A stretch of 64,000 bases of DNA from Clostridia bacterium (GTDB lineage Bacteria > Bacillota > Clostridia > Oscillospirales > CAG-382), in the NCBI GenBank assembly GCA_017560085.1, contig JAFYPA010000023.1, forward strand, positions 1 through 64,000, given 5' to 3'. This document shows positions 51,801 through 59,646 of the stretch, one piece after another. Within the stretch, counting starts at the first letter, position 1, and each line of letters opens with the position of its first letter. A program made the translations under genes and the position numbers. Under the pieces are notes generated by a model, which searched no databases, was not told the DNA's origin, and saw nothing but the letters and a program-made list of their open reading frames with translations.

Positions 51801-52346
51801 AGTCTGCGGATTTGCGCTCTTACCGAAGGGATAGAGATGGAACTGCTTGAAGATATTGCCCTCGGTAAGGTCGAGATTGTCCGCAATTTCGGAAACGTCG
51901 AACACTGCGACACTCCACTCCCCTGCCTTTGTATTCTGCTGTGCGTTTACGGGAATGGACTTCTTGAGAGCCTTACCGCCGGGCGAAAGTATAACGTGCA
52001 TTGCGCCGACGTTTGCATACTGCTCGGGGCAGACATATTTGTACTCGATTGTCATATAGCGTGCGTGCTCGATATCCTTTGCGGGATAGCGGAGCGAATA
52101 GCAGTCAAGCGCAAGCTTTGTTTCGGTGTCCTCGGTATTGGGAACGACCTTAAGTGCCTTCTTGCCGTCCTCGGTTACCTTGTCGATGATTGCGCTGGTC
52201 TTGTGGTCAACGACACCGTTGTTCTTGTCCTGATAGCTGAAGGAGAAAAGGAGACCCTCCTTGGAGTCTGCGGTCTGTGCAAGTGCTATGTTTATACAGC
52301 TTATTGCCATAAGGATTGACAGCACTGCGGTGAGTAGTTTTTTCAT
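48843..52346 (-). CDS. SLH-domain surface protein with parallel beta-helix (paralog C)
   Basis: 1167 residues. Signal peptide about 1-24 (SCINIALAQT). Beta-sandwich (about 30-200: ALKVVPNTEDTETKLALDCY, FKQFHLYPFGKS), InlB-type repeat (205-275), second sandwich (280-455), three intact SLH repeats (about 463-630: MKGYEGGFFKPQGNMTRAEA, TVFADVPADQWYYKY, NGYDNGDGTFSFKPDATITR), a helical linker with FAAGEAIVKEIDEISEKR, then the beta-helix (about 720-1140: YYISNNGDDKNDG, FFERGGLWR, GNGVEIYGEAQNYT) and the tail SYKHQGFSTRG. Promoter at 52383-52411. Confidence 0.88.
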   Translation of the reverse strand: MKKLLTAVLSILMAISCINIALAQTADSKEGLLFSFSYQDKNNGVVDHKTSAIIDKVTEDGKKALKVVPNTEDTETKLALDCYSLRYPAKDIEHARYMTIEYKYVCPEQYANVGAMHVILSPGGKALKKSIPVNAQQNTKAGEWSVAVFDVSEIADNLDLTEGNIFKQFHLYPFGKSANPQTMSKDQVMYIADVSFYSINPDTSAQYTVTFRKGNPNASGKDPAEITVKRGQQYTLPAQTYAYEGGEFLGWRYSVDKQLYKPGDTISAADANATFSAEFSGAVAVSEYRVLNFADYHGGSVDKRDNLLVSVEEFQGKEVVKVVPNPESSFSDKNLVVDGYTYNKAGIDIAEYKYIVFTYYYDGDLKKEYKLRANVLPGGGILTKIFSSYSEANASSGRWDIAVFCLDGIEEFLTPDMEVHTLKQIHFYPFFDLKSPDFRGDEAFYINSVMFFKDKPDLEIHESYMKGYEGGFFKPQGNMTRAEACTIVARLSAGADDKVPTDKTTVFADVPADQWYYKYVSYVESLGYLKSYSGSFEPNKAITRAEFVELVYNMGLLRDAGKNGTFTDVSADHPKAEVVSAAGKAGLVNGYDNGDGTFSFKPDATITRAEVVKVINNAYKRGITRDDLTEDMKYSFEDVELDFWAYADIMEAVVPHVENSEGWVFTMVTPLSIFGKTNDSLDFAAGEAIVKEIDEISEKRRAEIRATATSVEVKGTKYYISNNGDDKNDGKSPEKAWKTIEKLEKSKGLLKSGDGVFFERGGLWRGQFGSVAGVTYSAYGEGEKPKLYGSPENGADPKKWSLLAGTANIWVYETELVDVGGIICDGGETVGLKVLADLFDGKFYVRGSRKAQEFDLITELNENYEFFSDIPSTTEFATKTGKLYFKCDEGNPGEIFDQIEFNINGNLIRNNGDGCTYDNLCIMYTGKHGIGSSHAKHMTVTNCEFGWIGGTIHNYTDGKSTRLGNGVEIYGEAQNYTIDNCYVYQCYDAGITHQYRADKENISMYDITYTNNLIEDCIYSIEYFLKEAPDTKLTRDGKNFLIKDNILRRAGYGWGNQRPDSNVSAHIKSWVMRNEYEKGTYIIENNIFDRANWKLLQTVAGHDAWAPIYKGNTYVQVVDGGLAEYKQYNLVYDCYAEATIKGDLGDTQAKVYFLPESYKHQGFSTRG

Positions 52347-52382
52347 AAATAATCCTCCGAGTAATTTATTGGATTTTATTAA

Positions 52383-52411
52383 ATTATATCATATATGAAG
52401 CCACATTTCAA
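52383..52411 (-). promoter_or_regulatory. Promoter of paralog C
   Basis: On the minus strand TTGAAA (52406-52411) and TATAAT (52383-52388) are 17 bp apart. Confidence 0.75.
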
Positions 52412-52488
52412 CGCTTTAACTACCATCTATTTGCACAATTCTCGCATTTTACACTATACAAAATAACCAAAACCACACCCCGAGGCAC

Positions 52489-52519
52489 AAAAAATCCCCG
52501 CACACCGAAATGTACGGGG
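52489..52519 (-). terminator. Terminator of paralog D
   Basis: CCCCG (52496-52500) and CGGGG (52515-52519) form the stem; on the minus strand an ATTTTTTG tail follows. Confidence 0.75.
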
Positions 52520-52554
52520 AAGATTTTAAGGCTTATTCAGATTTGGCTTATAGC

Positions 52555-55500
52555 TTATCTCTTGAGGAAGCCTGTGTGCTTGTAGGATTCGGGAAGGAAG
52601 TAAACCTTCGCATTCTCGTCTCCGAGGTCAAACTTGATAGCCTGCTCTGCGTAGCAGTCATAGTTGAGGTTGAGGTTCTTGTGAGCTACAAGACCGCCGT
52701 CTACATACTGAATGTATGTGTTGTTCTTGTAGATAGGACACCATGAAGCATAGTCTGCACGGGTTTCCGTGAGCTTCCACATAGCTCTGTCGAAGATGTT
52801 GCCTTCGATTACGTATGTGCCTCTTTCATATTCGTTTCTGTGTGTCCAGCTCTTGATGTGTGCACATGTATTTGTATCGGGTCTCTGGTTACCCCAGCCG
52901 TAGCCTGCACGACGGAGAATGTTGTTTGTGATGTAGAAGTTCTTACCGTCACGGGTTACTGTGTTGTTGTCGGGTGAGCCTGTGAAGTACTCGATGTTGT
53001 AGATACAATCCTCAATGATGTTATCCTTGTAGGTTGCATTGTACATGGAGATATTTGTTGTACCACCGCTGGAGAACTGATGTGTTGCACCTGCGTCGTA
53101 GCACTGCCAGATGTAGTTGTTTTCTACAAGGTAGCCGTCGCAGCCGCCGTAGATTTCGATACCGTTACCGAGTCTTACTGCCTTACCGCTGTTGTAGTGC
53201 TGAAGTGTACCGCCGATCCAAGCGATTTCACAGTTTGTAACCGTAAGATTCTTTGTTGTGCCGGAGCCGATACCGTGTGTACCTGTGTACATGATGCAGA
53301 GGTTATCGAATGTGGAGTTTGCGCCGCCGTTGGCAATTACGTTACCCTTGATGTTGAACTCAATCTGAGAGAAGAGTGCACCGGGGTTGCCCTCGTCACA
53401 TCTGAAGTAGAGAGTACCCTTTGTGTTTGCGAGGTCTGTAGCGTTTGTTACATAGCTGAAGAACTCGTAGTTTTCGTTAAGATGTGTCTTGATGTCGAAG
53501 GGTGTCTGCTGCTTTGTGCCTCTTACGTAGAATGTGCCGTTTACGAGGTCGGGAACCTCCTTAAGACCTATTACCTTACCGTTGTCGCAGATGATACCGC
53601 CGACGTCGATAAGCTGGTTCTTATAAACCCAGATGTTTGTTGTGCCTTCCATAAGAGTCCAGTTTTCTGCGCCTGTACCGTTTTCGGGTGAGCCGTAGAT
53701 TGTGGGCTTTGCACCTTCGCCGTATGCTGTGTATGTTGCACCGCCTACTGCCTTGAAGCGTTCACGCCAGAGGTCGCCACGCTTGAGAAGGATTACGTCG
53801 CCCATCTTTGCAAGCTTATTAGCTGCAGAGATAGACTTAACGGGTGTTGCTTCTGTAAGACCGTCGTTTGTATCGAAGCCTGCGGAAGCGGAAACATAAA
53901 TCTTCTTGCCTGTGAAGTTGGAGAGATCCATATTGGGAGTATTTCTTACTTCCTCAATCTTCTTTGCGCTCATTGCGTCAAGCTCCTTAAGGTAAGCCTC
54001 ACCTGCCGCATAGTCGAGAGTGCTGTTGTCCTTGTTGAAGATGGAGTAGGGAGATACCATGCAGAATACCCAGCCGTTCTTATTCTGAACATGAGCGAGT
54101 GTTGCTTCGAGGATATCTGCGTATGCCCAGAAGTCTGTGGGAACGTCGTTGAAGGAATATCTGACATCGGAGGAGAGCTGCTTCTTTGTGATGCTTCTGC
54201 CGTATGCGTTGTTGATTACCTTTACAACTTCCGCTCTTGTGATTGTGTTGTCGGGCTTGAAGGAGAATGTGCCGTCACCGTTGTCGTAGCCGTTAACGAG
54301 TCCTGCCTTACCTGCAGCGGAAATTACCGCAGCCTTGGGATGATCGGCAGCAACGTCTGTGAATGTGCCGTTCTTGCCTGCATCCTTAAGCAGACCCATA
54401 TTGTAAACGAGCTCTACGAATTCAGCTCTTGTGATAGGCTGGTTGGGGTTGAATGCTCCGCTGTAGCCCTTGAGGTAGCCAAGGGATTCAACGTAGGAAA
54501 CATACTTGTGGTACCACTGATCTGCGGGAACGTCTGTGAAGGATGTTGTCTTGTCTGCGGGAACAAGCTCATCACTTCCTGCGGAAAGTCTTGCTACGAT
54601 TGTGCAAGCCTCTGCTCTTGTCATATTGCCCTGGGGCTTGAAGATACCGCCGTCATAGCCCTTCATGTAGCTTTCCTCGATGTGGAGGTCAGGCTTTTCC
54701 TTGAAGAAGAGAAGGTTTGCGATATACATCTTTTCGGTGCCCTTAAGGTCTGTAAGGTTAAGGCTGTGGAAGGGATAAATATGCATCTGCTTGAGAATGT
54801 GCGTTGAAAGATCGGGAACGAGAACAGAGTCAATTCCGGAGAAGTCGAAGGAAGCGAAGTTCCATCTGCCTGTGGAGATGGGCTGTTCACTCTTTACGCC
54901 GTAAGACTTTGTGAGAATGTTACCGTTCTTGAGCATATTTGCATAGATATAACCGTCGTAGGGAAGCTCACCGTCGAAGTAATATGTAATTACGAGGTAC
55001 TTGTAAACGTTAAGGTCGATACCTGCGGGACCGTAGGAGTAACCGTCAACGATTGCGCCCTTGGAAATATCATTACCTGTGGGAACGGGGCATACCTTTA
55101 CAACATCCTTGTTCTGGAAGATGTCGTTTGTAACTGTAAGGCAGTCACGTCTGTCGCAGGGACCGTTCTGGAAGTCTGTGAACTTGAGAGCCTTATAGTC
55201 TGCAAGGAAGTCTGCTGTGTCGAATTCTGCGTTGAATACAACGTCTCCGTCCGGGAATGTGTATTCCTGACCGGGCTGGTAAAGCTTGCCGTCCTCTGTG
55301 GACTTCCAGCCGAGGAATGCAGCCTCGCCGATTTCGTAGTTGTGCTGGGGAAGAACGAACTTTTCGCCTCTCTTACCCTTGATTACAGCGGGGTCTTCAC
55401 CCATTGCATCGGGGTGACCCTTCTTGAAGGATGCAAGATATACTGCGTCCTTATCGGGGTTAAGTGTATAGAATTCGAAGTCTGCGATGTAGATTACATC

Positions 55501-57276
55501 GTTTTCGTCCATTGTCTGAACGCTTGCGCCGGAGCCGTAGGGATAGAAGTGGAACTGCTTGAAGATACCCTCTCCGCTCTTGAGCATGCTCTTAATCTTT
55601 GATACGTCGAAGATAGCTACCTGCCAGTCACCTGCGGTAATCTTCTTGGAAGAGGATGAGTCGTAAGCGCTATTAAGGAATGTACCGCCGAGGATACGGA
55701 TGCCCATCTGACCGAGAGCATTGTCACCCTCGTACTTGTAGTGAACTGCAAGGAATCTTGCGTCTGCTACATCGTACTTATTGTAATTAAGGCTGTAACA
55801 GTCGAGTCTGATCTGGCTTTCGAGGGCTGTGGAGGGAGAAGGAATAACCTTGAGTGCCTTTCTGCCGTCGATTTCAACCTTTTCGAGCTTTGCTGTCTTC
55901 TTGCCGTCAACAACGCCGTTGTTCTTTTCCTGATAGTTGAAGGAGAAGAGGAGGCCGTTTTCGTCAGCCTTCATTGTTCCTGCGGGAACTGTTGTTGCGG
56001 GCTTTGTTGTTGTAGTTGTTGTGCTTGCCTGACCGGGAAGCTTGATACCTGCGATATCGGGAGCCTTGTTATAGAAGGTGAAATCAGCGAGGTAAAGCGT
56101 CTGGTTGGGGGAAAGTGTCTCTGCATTGAGACCGCCGAAGGGCCAGAAGTGGAACTGTGCTACAGTACCCTCAACGAGTGCATTGTTGAATGCTGTCATA
56201 TCGAAGAGAGCATAGTTCCAGCCGCCTACCTTTACTACATCTGTAGCTTCTGCAGAAACAGACTTTGAAAGACCGCCGCCACCTGTGAAGAACTGAATCT
56301 TCATCTTAGCGTTAAGGTCGGATGTGTTTTCGTACTTATACTTAACAGTAAGGTACTTTGTGCCCTTGAGCTCTGCGGAGGAGTATGTAAGACCGAAGCA
56401 GTCAAGACGCACCTCCTTTACCTGAGCTGTAGAGGGAGTAGGAACTACCTTGAGTGCCTTTACGCCGTCAATCTCAACCTTTTCAACGCTTGCTGTCTGC
56501 TTCTTGTCTGCGATACCCTTGTTCTTTTCGGGGTAGTCGAGCACTGCGATAACGCCCTTGTCGTCAGCCTTTGCGTCGGGAATTGCGGAAGCTGCGGGAG
56601 TTGTTGTTTCTGCAGGTGCGGGAGTATCCTGAACAGCAACTGTGGGCTTATCCTTTGCTACGGGAAGGTTGATTTTGGATGTGTCGGGCATCTGGCTGTA
56701 GAATGCGATATCAGAGATATACATTGTCTGTGTGGATGCAAGCTCCTTGGAGTAAGCATCCTGTCCGTAAGGCCAGAGGTGGAACTGCTTGAAGGTTGCA
56801 TCGTCAGCAATCTTACCGTTTGTTGCGGAAAGATCGAACACAGCAACATTCCAGTTACCTGTCTTTACGGGAGCGGAAGCCCTAACAGTAACGAAGTCCG
56901 TGAACGCTCCGCCGCCCTTGAGGAACATAACCGTCATGGGCTTTGTGAGATCCTTGGGGCCGTCGTATCTGTACTTGATTGTCATGTACTTAGCCTGCTT
57001 GATTTCAGCAGAGGTATAATTGAGAGTCCAGCAGTCAAGTCTGAGCTCGTTTACCAGTGCTGTGGAAGGTGTGGGAACTATCTGGAGAGCCTTTTCTCCG
57101 TCGACAGTTACCTTTTCCGTAACGGCTGTCTTCTTGTTGTCAACTACGCCGTTGCACTTTTCCTGGTAGTTGAAGGAGAACAGCACGCCGTTGTCCTGTG
57201 CGCTTGCGGGAATTACGAATGTGAATGCTGACACAATCATAAGAACAGCAAGTGCGAGTGTGATGATTTTCTTCAT
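52555..57276 (-). CDS. SLH-domain surface protein with triplicated N-terminal domain (paralog D)
   Basis: 1573 residues, the largest of the set. Signal peptide about 1-27. Three consecutive copies of the beta-sandwich domain (about 30-190, 240-405, 450-610), joined by Ala/Pro/Thr linkers (PAPAETTTPAASAIPDA, STTTTTTKPATTVPAGT), then InlB-type repeat, a fourth related sandwich (about 700-860), three SLH repeats (about 868-1040: MKGYDGGIFKPQGNMTRAEA) and the beta-helix (about 1115-1545) ending SYKHTGFLKR. Extra sandwich copies probably raise avidity for a polysaccharide. AGGAGGAAAC precedes the ATG. Confidence 0.88.
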   Translation of the reverse strand: MKKIITLALAVLMIVSAFTFVIPASAQDNGVLFSFNYQEKCNGVVDNKKTAVTEKVTVDGEKALQIVPTPSTALVNELRLDCWTLNYTSAEIKQAKYMTIKYRYDGPKDLTKPMTVMFLKGGGAFTDFVTVRASAPVKTGNWNVAVFDLSATNGKIADDATFKQFHLWPYGQDAYSKELASTQTMYISDIAFYSQMPDTSKINLPVAKDKPTVAVQDTPAPAETTTPAASAIPDAKADDKGVIAVLDYPEKNKGIADKKQTASVEKVEIDGVKALKVVPTPSTAQVKEVRLDCFGLTYSSAELKGTKYLTVKYKYENTSDLNAKMKIQFFTGGGGLSKSVSAEATDVVKVGGWNYALFDMTAFNNALVEGTVAQFHFWPFGGLNAETLSPNQTLYLADFTFYNKAPDIAGIKLPGQASTTTTTTKPATTVPAGTMKADENGLLFSFNYQEKNNGVVDGKKTAKLEKVEIDGRKALKVIPSPSTALESQIRLDCYSLNYNKYDVADARFLAVHYKYEGDNALGQMGIRILGGTFLNSAYDSSSSKKITAGDWQVAIFDVSKIKSMLKSGEGIFKQFHFYPYGSGASVQTMDENDVIYIADFEFYTLNPDKDAVYLASFKKGHPDAMGEDPAVIKGKRGEKFVLPQHNYEIGEAAFLGWKSTEDGKLYQPGQEYTFPDGDVVFNAEFDTADFLADYKALKFTDFQNGPCDRRDCLTVTNDIFQNKDVVKVCPVPTGNDISKGAIVDGYSYGPAGIDLNVYKYLVITYYFDGELPYDGYIYANMLKNGNILTKSYGVKSEQPISTGRWNFASFDFSGIDSVLVPDLSTHILKQMHIYPFHSLNLTDLKGTEKMYIANLLFFKEKPDLHIEESYMKGYDGGIFKPQGNMTRAEACTIVARLSAGSDELVPADKTTSFTDVPADQWYHKYVSYVESLGYLKGYSGAFNPNQPITRAEFVELVYNMGLLKDAGKNGTFTDVAADHPKAAVISAAGKAGLVNGYDNGDGTFSFKPDNTITRAEVVKVINNAYGRSITKKQLSSDVRYSFNDVPTDFWAYADILEATLAHVQNKNGWVFCMVSPYSIFNKDNSTLDYAAGEAYLKELDAMSAKKIEEVRNTPNMDLSNFTGKKIYVSASAGFDTNDGLTEATPVKSISAANKLAKMGDVILLKRGDLWRERFKAVGGATYTAYGEGAKPTIYGSPENGTGAENWTLMEGTTNIWVYKNQLIDVGGIICDNGKVIGLKEVPDLVNGTFYVRGTKQQTPFDIKTHLNENYEFFSYVTNATDLANTKGTLYFRCDEGNPGALFSQIEFNIKGNVIANGGANSTFDNLCIMYTGTHGIGSGTTKNLTVTNCEIAWIGGTLQHYNSGKAVRLGNGIEIYGGCDGYLVENNYIWQCYDAGATHQFSSGGTTNISMYNATYKDNIIEDCIYNIEYFTGSPDNNTVTRDGKNFYITNNILRRAGYGWGNQRPDTNTCAHIKSWTHRNEYERGTYVIEGNIFDRAMWKLTETRADYASWCPIYKNNTYIQYVDGGLVAHKNLNLNYDCYAEQAIKFDLGDENAKVYFLPESYKHTGFLKR

Positions 57277-57487
57277 TTTGTTTCCTCCTTGGAATTTTTA
57301 CATTATTTATAGTAAATTTATAATGTACGGTATATAGGGTATTTCACACCAAAGCAAGCACAGATTTTTGTGCATAATTTCGAGTGTTCACCTATTTTAC
57401 CATATTTTTTCAGACAAATCAACATATAAATCATTAAAATTTTTGATTATTTTTTGTCAAAGATATATTATTTTTCGCAAAACAAAA
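57277..57487. other. A+T-rich leader region of paralog D
   Basis: No gene. It contains the paralog D ribosome site and probably its promoter; I could not find boxes as clear as those of paralogs A and C. Confidence 0.4.
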
Positions 57488-57515
57488 CCCGACGGATATT
57501 TCACCGCCGGGGAAA
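57482..57515 (-). terminator. Terminator of the interrupted paralog E
   Basis: CCCGaCGG (57488-57495) pairs with CCGCCGGG (57504-57511); on the minus strand TTTTGTTTTG follows. Confidence 0.75.
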
Positions 57516-57549
57516 AGTTTATACCTTTATTATATAAGCACGAAAGGAC

Positions 57550-59610
57550 TTATCTGGAGAGGAAGCCCTGATGCTTGTATGTTTCGTTTGCGGGTACCCA
57601 GTAAACCTGTGCATTTGTATCACCAAGCTCGAGCTTGATTGTGATATCAGCGAGGTTGTTGAATACGTGCTTAACGCCGCCCTTGTTGTAGCCGATAGGA
57701 CCATCAATCCACTGAACGTAAACATTGTCCTTGTAGATGGGGCACCATGCATCGTGTGCTGCAGTAGACTGAACGAGTGACCACATACCTCTGTCGAAGA
57801 TGTTACCTTCGATGATGTATGTACCCTTTTCGTATTCGTTTCTGCTTGTCCAGCCCTTGATATGAGAGGAAACATTGGAGTCGGGTCTCTGGTTACCGAA
57901 GCCGTAGCCTGCACGTCTCATAAGGTTGCCGATAATCTTGAAGTTCTTACCGTCACGGAGTGCCTTACCGTCAACAGATTCACCGTTGAAGTACTCGATG
58001 GAGTAGATACAATCCTCGATGAGGTTGTTGGAGTAGGTTACATTGTACATGGAGTTGTTGTTTGTACCGTCGCCGTACTGATGTGTAAGACCTGCGTCGT
58101 AGCACTGGTATACATAGCAGTTGTCGATTGTGTAGCCGTCGCAGCCACCGTAGATTTCAACACCGTTACCGTATCTTGTTACAGTACCGTTTGTGTTGTA
58201 CTTCTGAATAGCGCCGCCGATCCAGCCGAATACACAGTTCTGAACTGTGAGGTTCTTTGTTGTACCGTATCCGATACCGTGAGAGCCGCCGAACATTACG
58301 CAGATGTTATCGAATGTAACGTCTGTGCTGCCGCTACCGCTGATTACGTTTACTCTTGTGTTGAATTCGATGTCCTTATATACGGAGCCGGGGTTACCCT
58401 CGTCACATCTGAGATAAATCTTACCCTTCTTGGAAAGGCTCTTGTCCGTCATATCGCAGTAGAATTCGAGGTTTTCGTTGAGCTCTGTCTTAATGTCGAA
58501 GGGTGTGTCTGTCTTTCTTACGTAGTGCTTACCATCCCTAAGGTCGGGAACCTCCTTGAGTGCAGATTCCTTCTGGTCAAGAATGATTGCACCAACGTCG
58601 AGCATTTCTGTTGCGTAAATCCAGATGTTGCTTGTGCCTTCCATAAGTGTCCACTTGGAAGCATCTGCACCGTTTTCGGGTGAGCCGTAGAATCTGGGCT
58701 TTTCACCTTCGCCGTATGCGGAGTATGTAACACCTGTCTGAGCTGTCATTCTTGTTCTGTAGATGTCGCCTCTCTTGAAGAATATGCCGTCACCCATCTT
58801 GAACTTTGTAGAGTTAACCTTTGCAATTGTCTTCCAAGCCTTTTCGGGGCTCTTACCGTCGTTGGAGTCGTTACCGTTTACGGAGTCAACATAGTACTTT
58901 GTACCTGTTACGTTAACGGAGGATTCTGTTGTGAGAATTGCCTGCTTCATTGCTTCAGCCTTCTTGTCAAGCTCTGCAACGTATGCTTCACCTGCCGCGA
59001 AGTCGATTTCTCTGTTACCTGCGATAAGCTTTGCGGGGCTGTCGATTGCATATGCCCACTTTTCGCCGGACTGAACATGAGCAAGTGTTGCCTCGCAGAT
59101 GTCTGCGTATGCCCAGAAGTCGGTTGCAACGTCAAAGAAGCTGTAACGAACGTCATCGGAAATGTTTTCCGCAGTCATTCTTCTGCCGTATGCGTTGTTG
59201 ATAACAGTTACTACTTCTGCTCTTGTGATTGTAGCGTCGGGCTTGAAGGAGAATGTGCCATTGCCGTTATCGTATCCGTTAACGAGACCTGCCTTACCTG
59301 CTGCAGCGATAACTGCGGCTCTTGCATGGTCTGCGGGAACGTCCGTGAATGTGCCGTTCTTGCCTGCATCCTGAAGAAGACCCATATTGTATACGAGCTC
59401 TACGAATTCAGCTCTTGTGATAGGCTGGTTGGGAAGGAAGTTACCGCTGTAGCTCTTGAGATAGCCGAGGCTTTCTACATAAGAGATGTACTTGTGGTAC
59501 CACTGATCCGCGGGAACGTCTGTGAAGGATGTTGTCTTATCTGCGGGAACGGAAGCATCGTCGCCTGCTGCAAGTCTTGCAACGATTGTACAAGCCTCTG
59601 CTCTTGTCAT
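57550..59610 (-). CDS. C-terminal half of interrupted SLH/beta-helix paralog E
   Basis: In-frame continuation of the gene at 59647-61683 after the TAG at 59647-59649; coordinates start at the first Met after the stop (686 residues). It carries the rest of SLH repeat 1 (MTRAEACTIVARLAAG), SLH 2 and 3 (TSFTDVPADQWYHKY, NGYDNGNGTFSFKPDATITR), the linker, and a complete beta-helix (YYVDSVNGNDSNDG, FFKRGDIYR, GNGVEIYGGCDGYT) ending in SYKHQ-type tail TYKHQGFLSR. It has no signal peptide or ribosome site of its own that I can see, so it would be made only by readthrough or not at all. Its sequence is otherwise undamaged, so decay is recent or readthrough keeps it in use. Confidence 0.8.
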   Translation of the reverse strand: MTRAEACTIVARLAAGDDASVPADKTTSFTDVPADQWYHKYISYVESLGYLKSYSGNFLPNQPITRAEFVELVYNMGLLQDAGKNGTFTDVPADHARAAVIAAAGKAGLVNGYDNGNGTFSFKPDATITRAEVVTVINNAYGRRMTAENISDDVRYSFFDVATDFWAYADICEATLAHVQSGEKWAYAIDSPAKLIAGNREIDFAAGEAYVAELDKKAEAMKQAILTTESSVNVTGTKYYVDSVNGNDSNDGKSPEKAWKTIAKVNSTKFKMGDGIFFKRGDIYRTRMTAQTGVTYSAYGEGEKPRFYGSPENGADASKWTLMEGTSNIWIYATEMLDVGAIILDQKESALKEVPDLRDGKHYVRKTDTPFDIKTELNENLEFYCDMTDKSLSKKGKIYLRCDEGNPGSVYKDIEFNTRVNVISGSGSTDVTFDNICVMFGGSHGIGYGTTKNLTVQNCVFGWIGGAIQKYNTNGTVTRYGNGVEIYGGCDGYTIDNCYVYQCYDAGLTHQYGDGTNNNSMYNVTYSNNLIEDCIYSIEYFNGESVDGKALRDGKNFKIIGNLMRRAGYGFGNQRPDSNVSSHIKGWTSRNEYEKGTYIIEGNIFDRGMWSLVQSTAAHDAWCPIYKDNVYVQWIDGPIGYNKGGVKHVFNNLADITIKLELGDTNAQVYWVPANETYKHQGFLSR

Positions 59611-59646
59611 ATTGCCCTGGGGCTGGAAGTAACCGCCCTCGTAGCC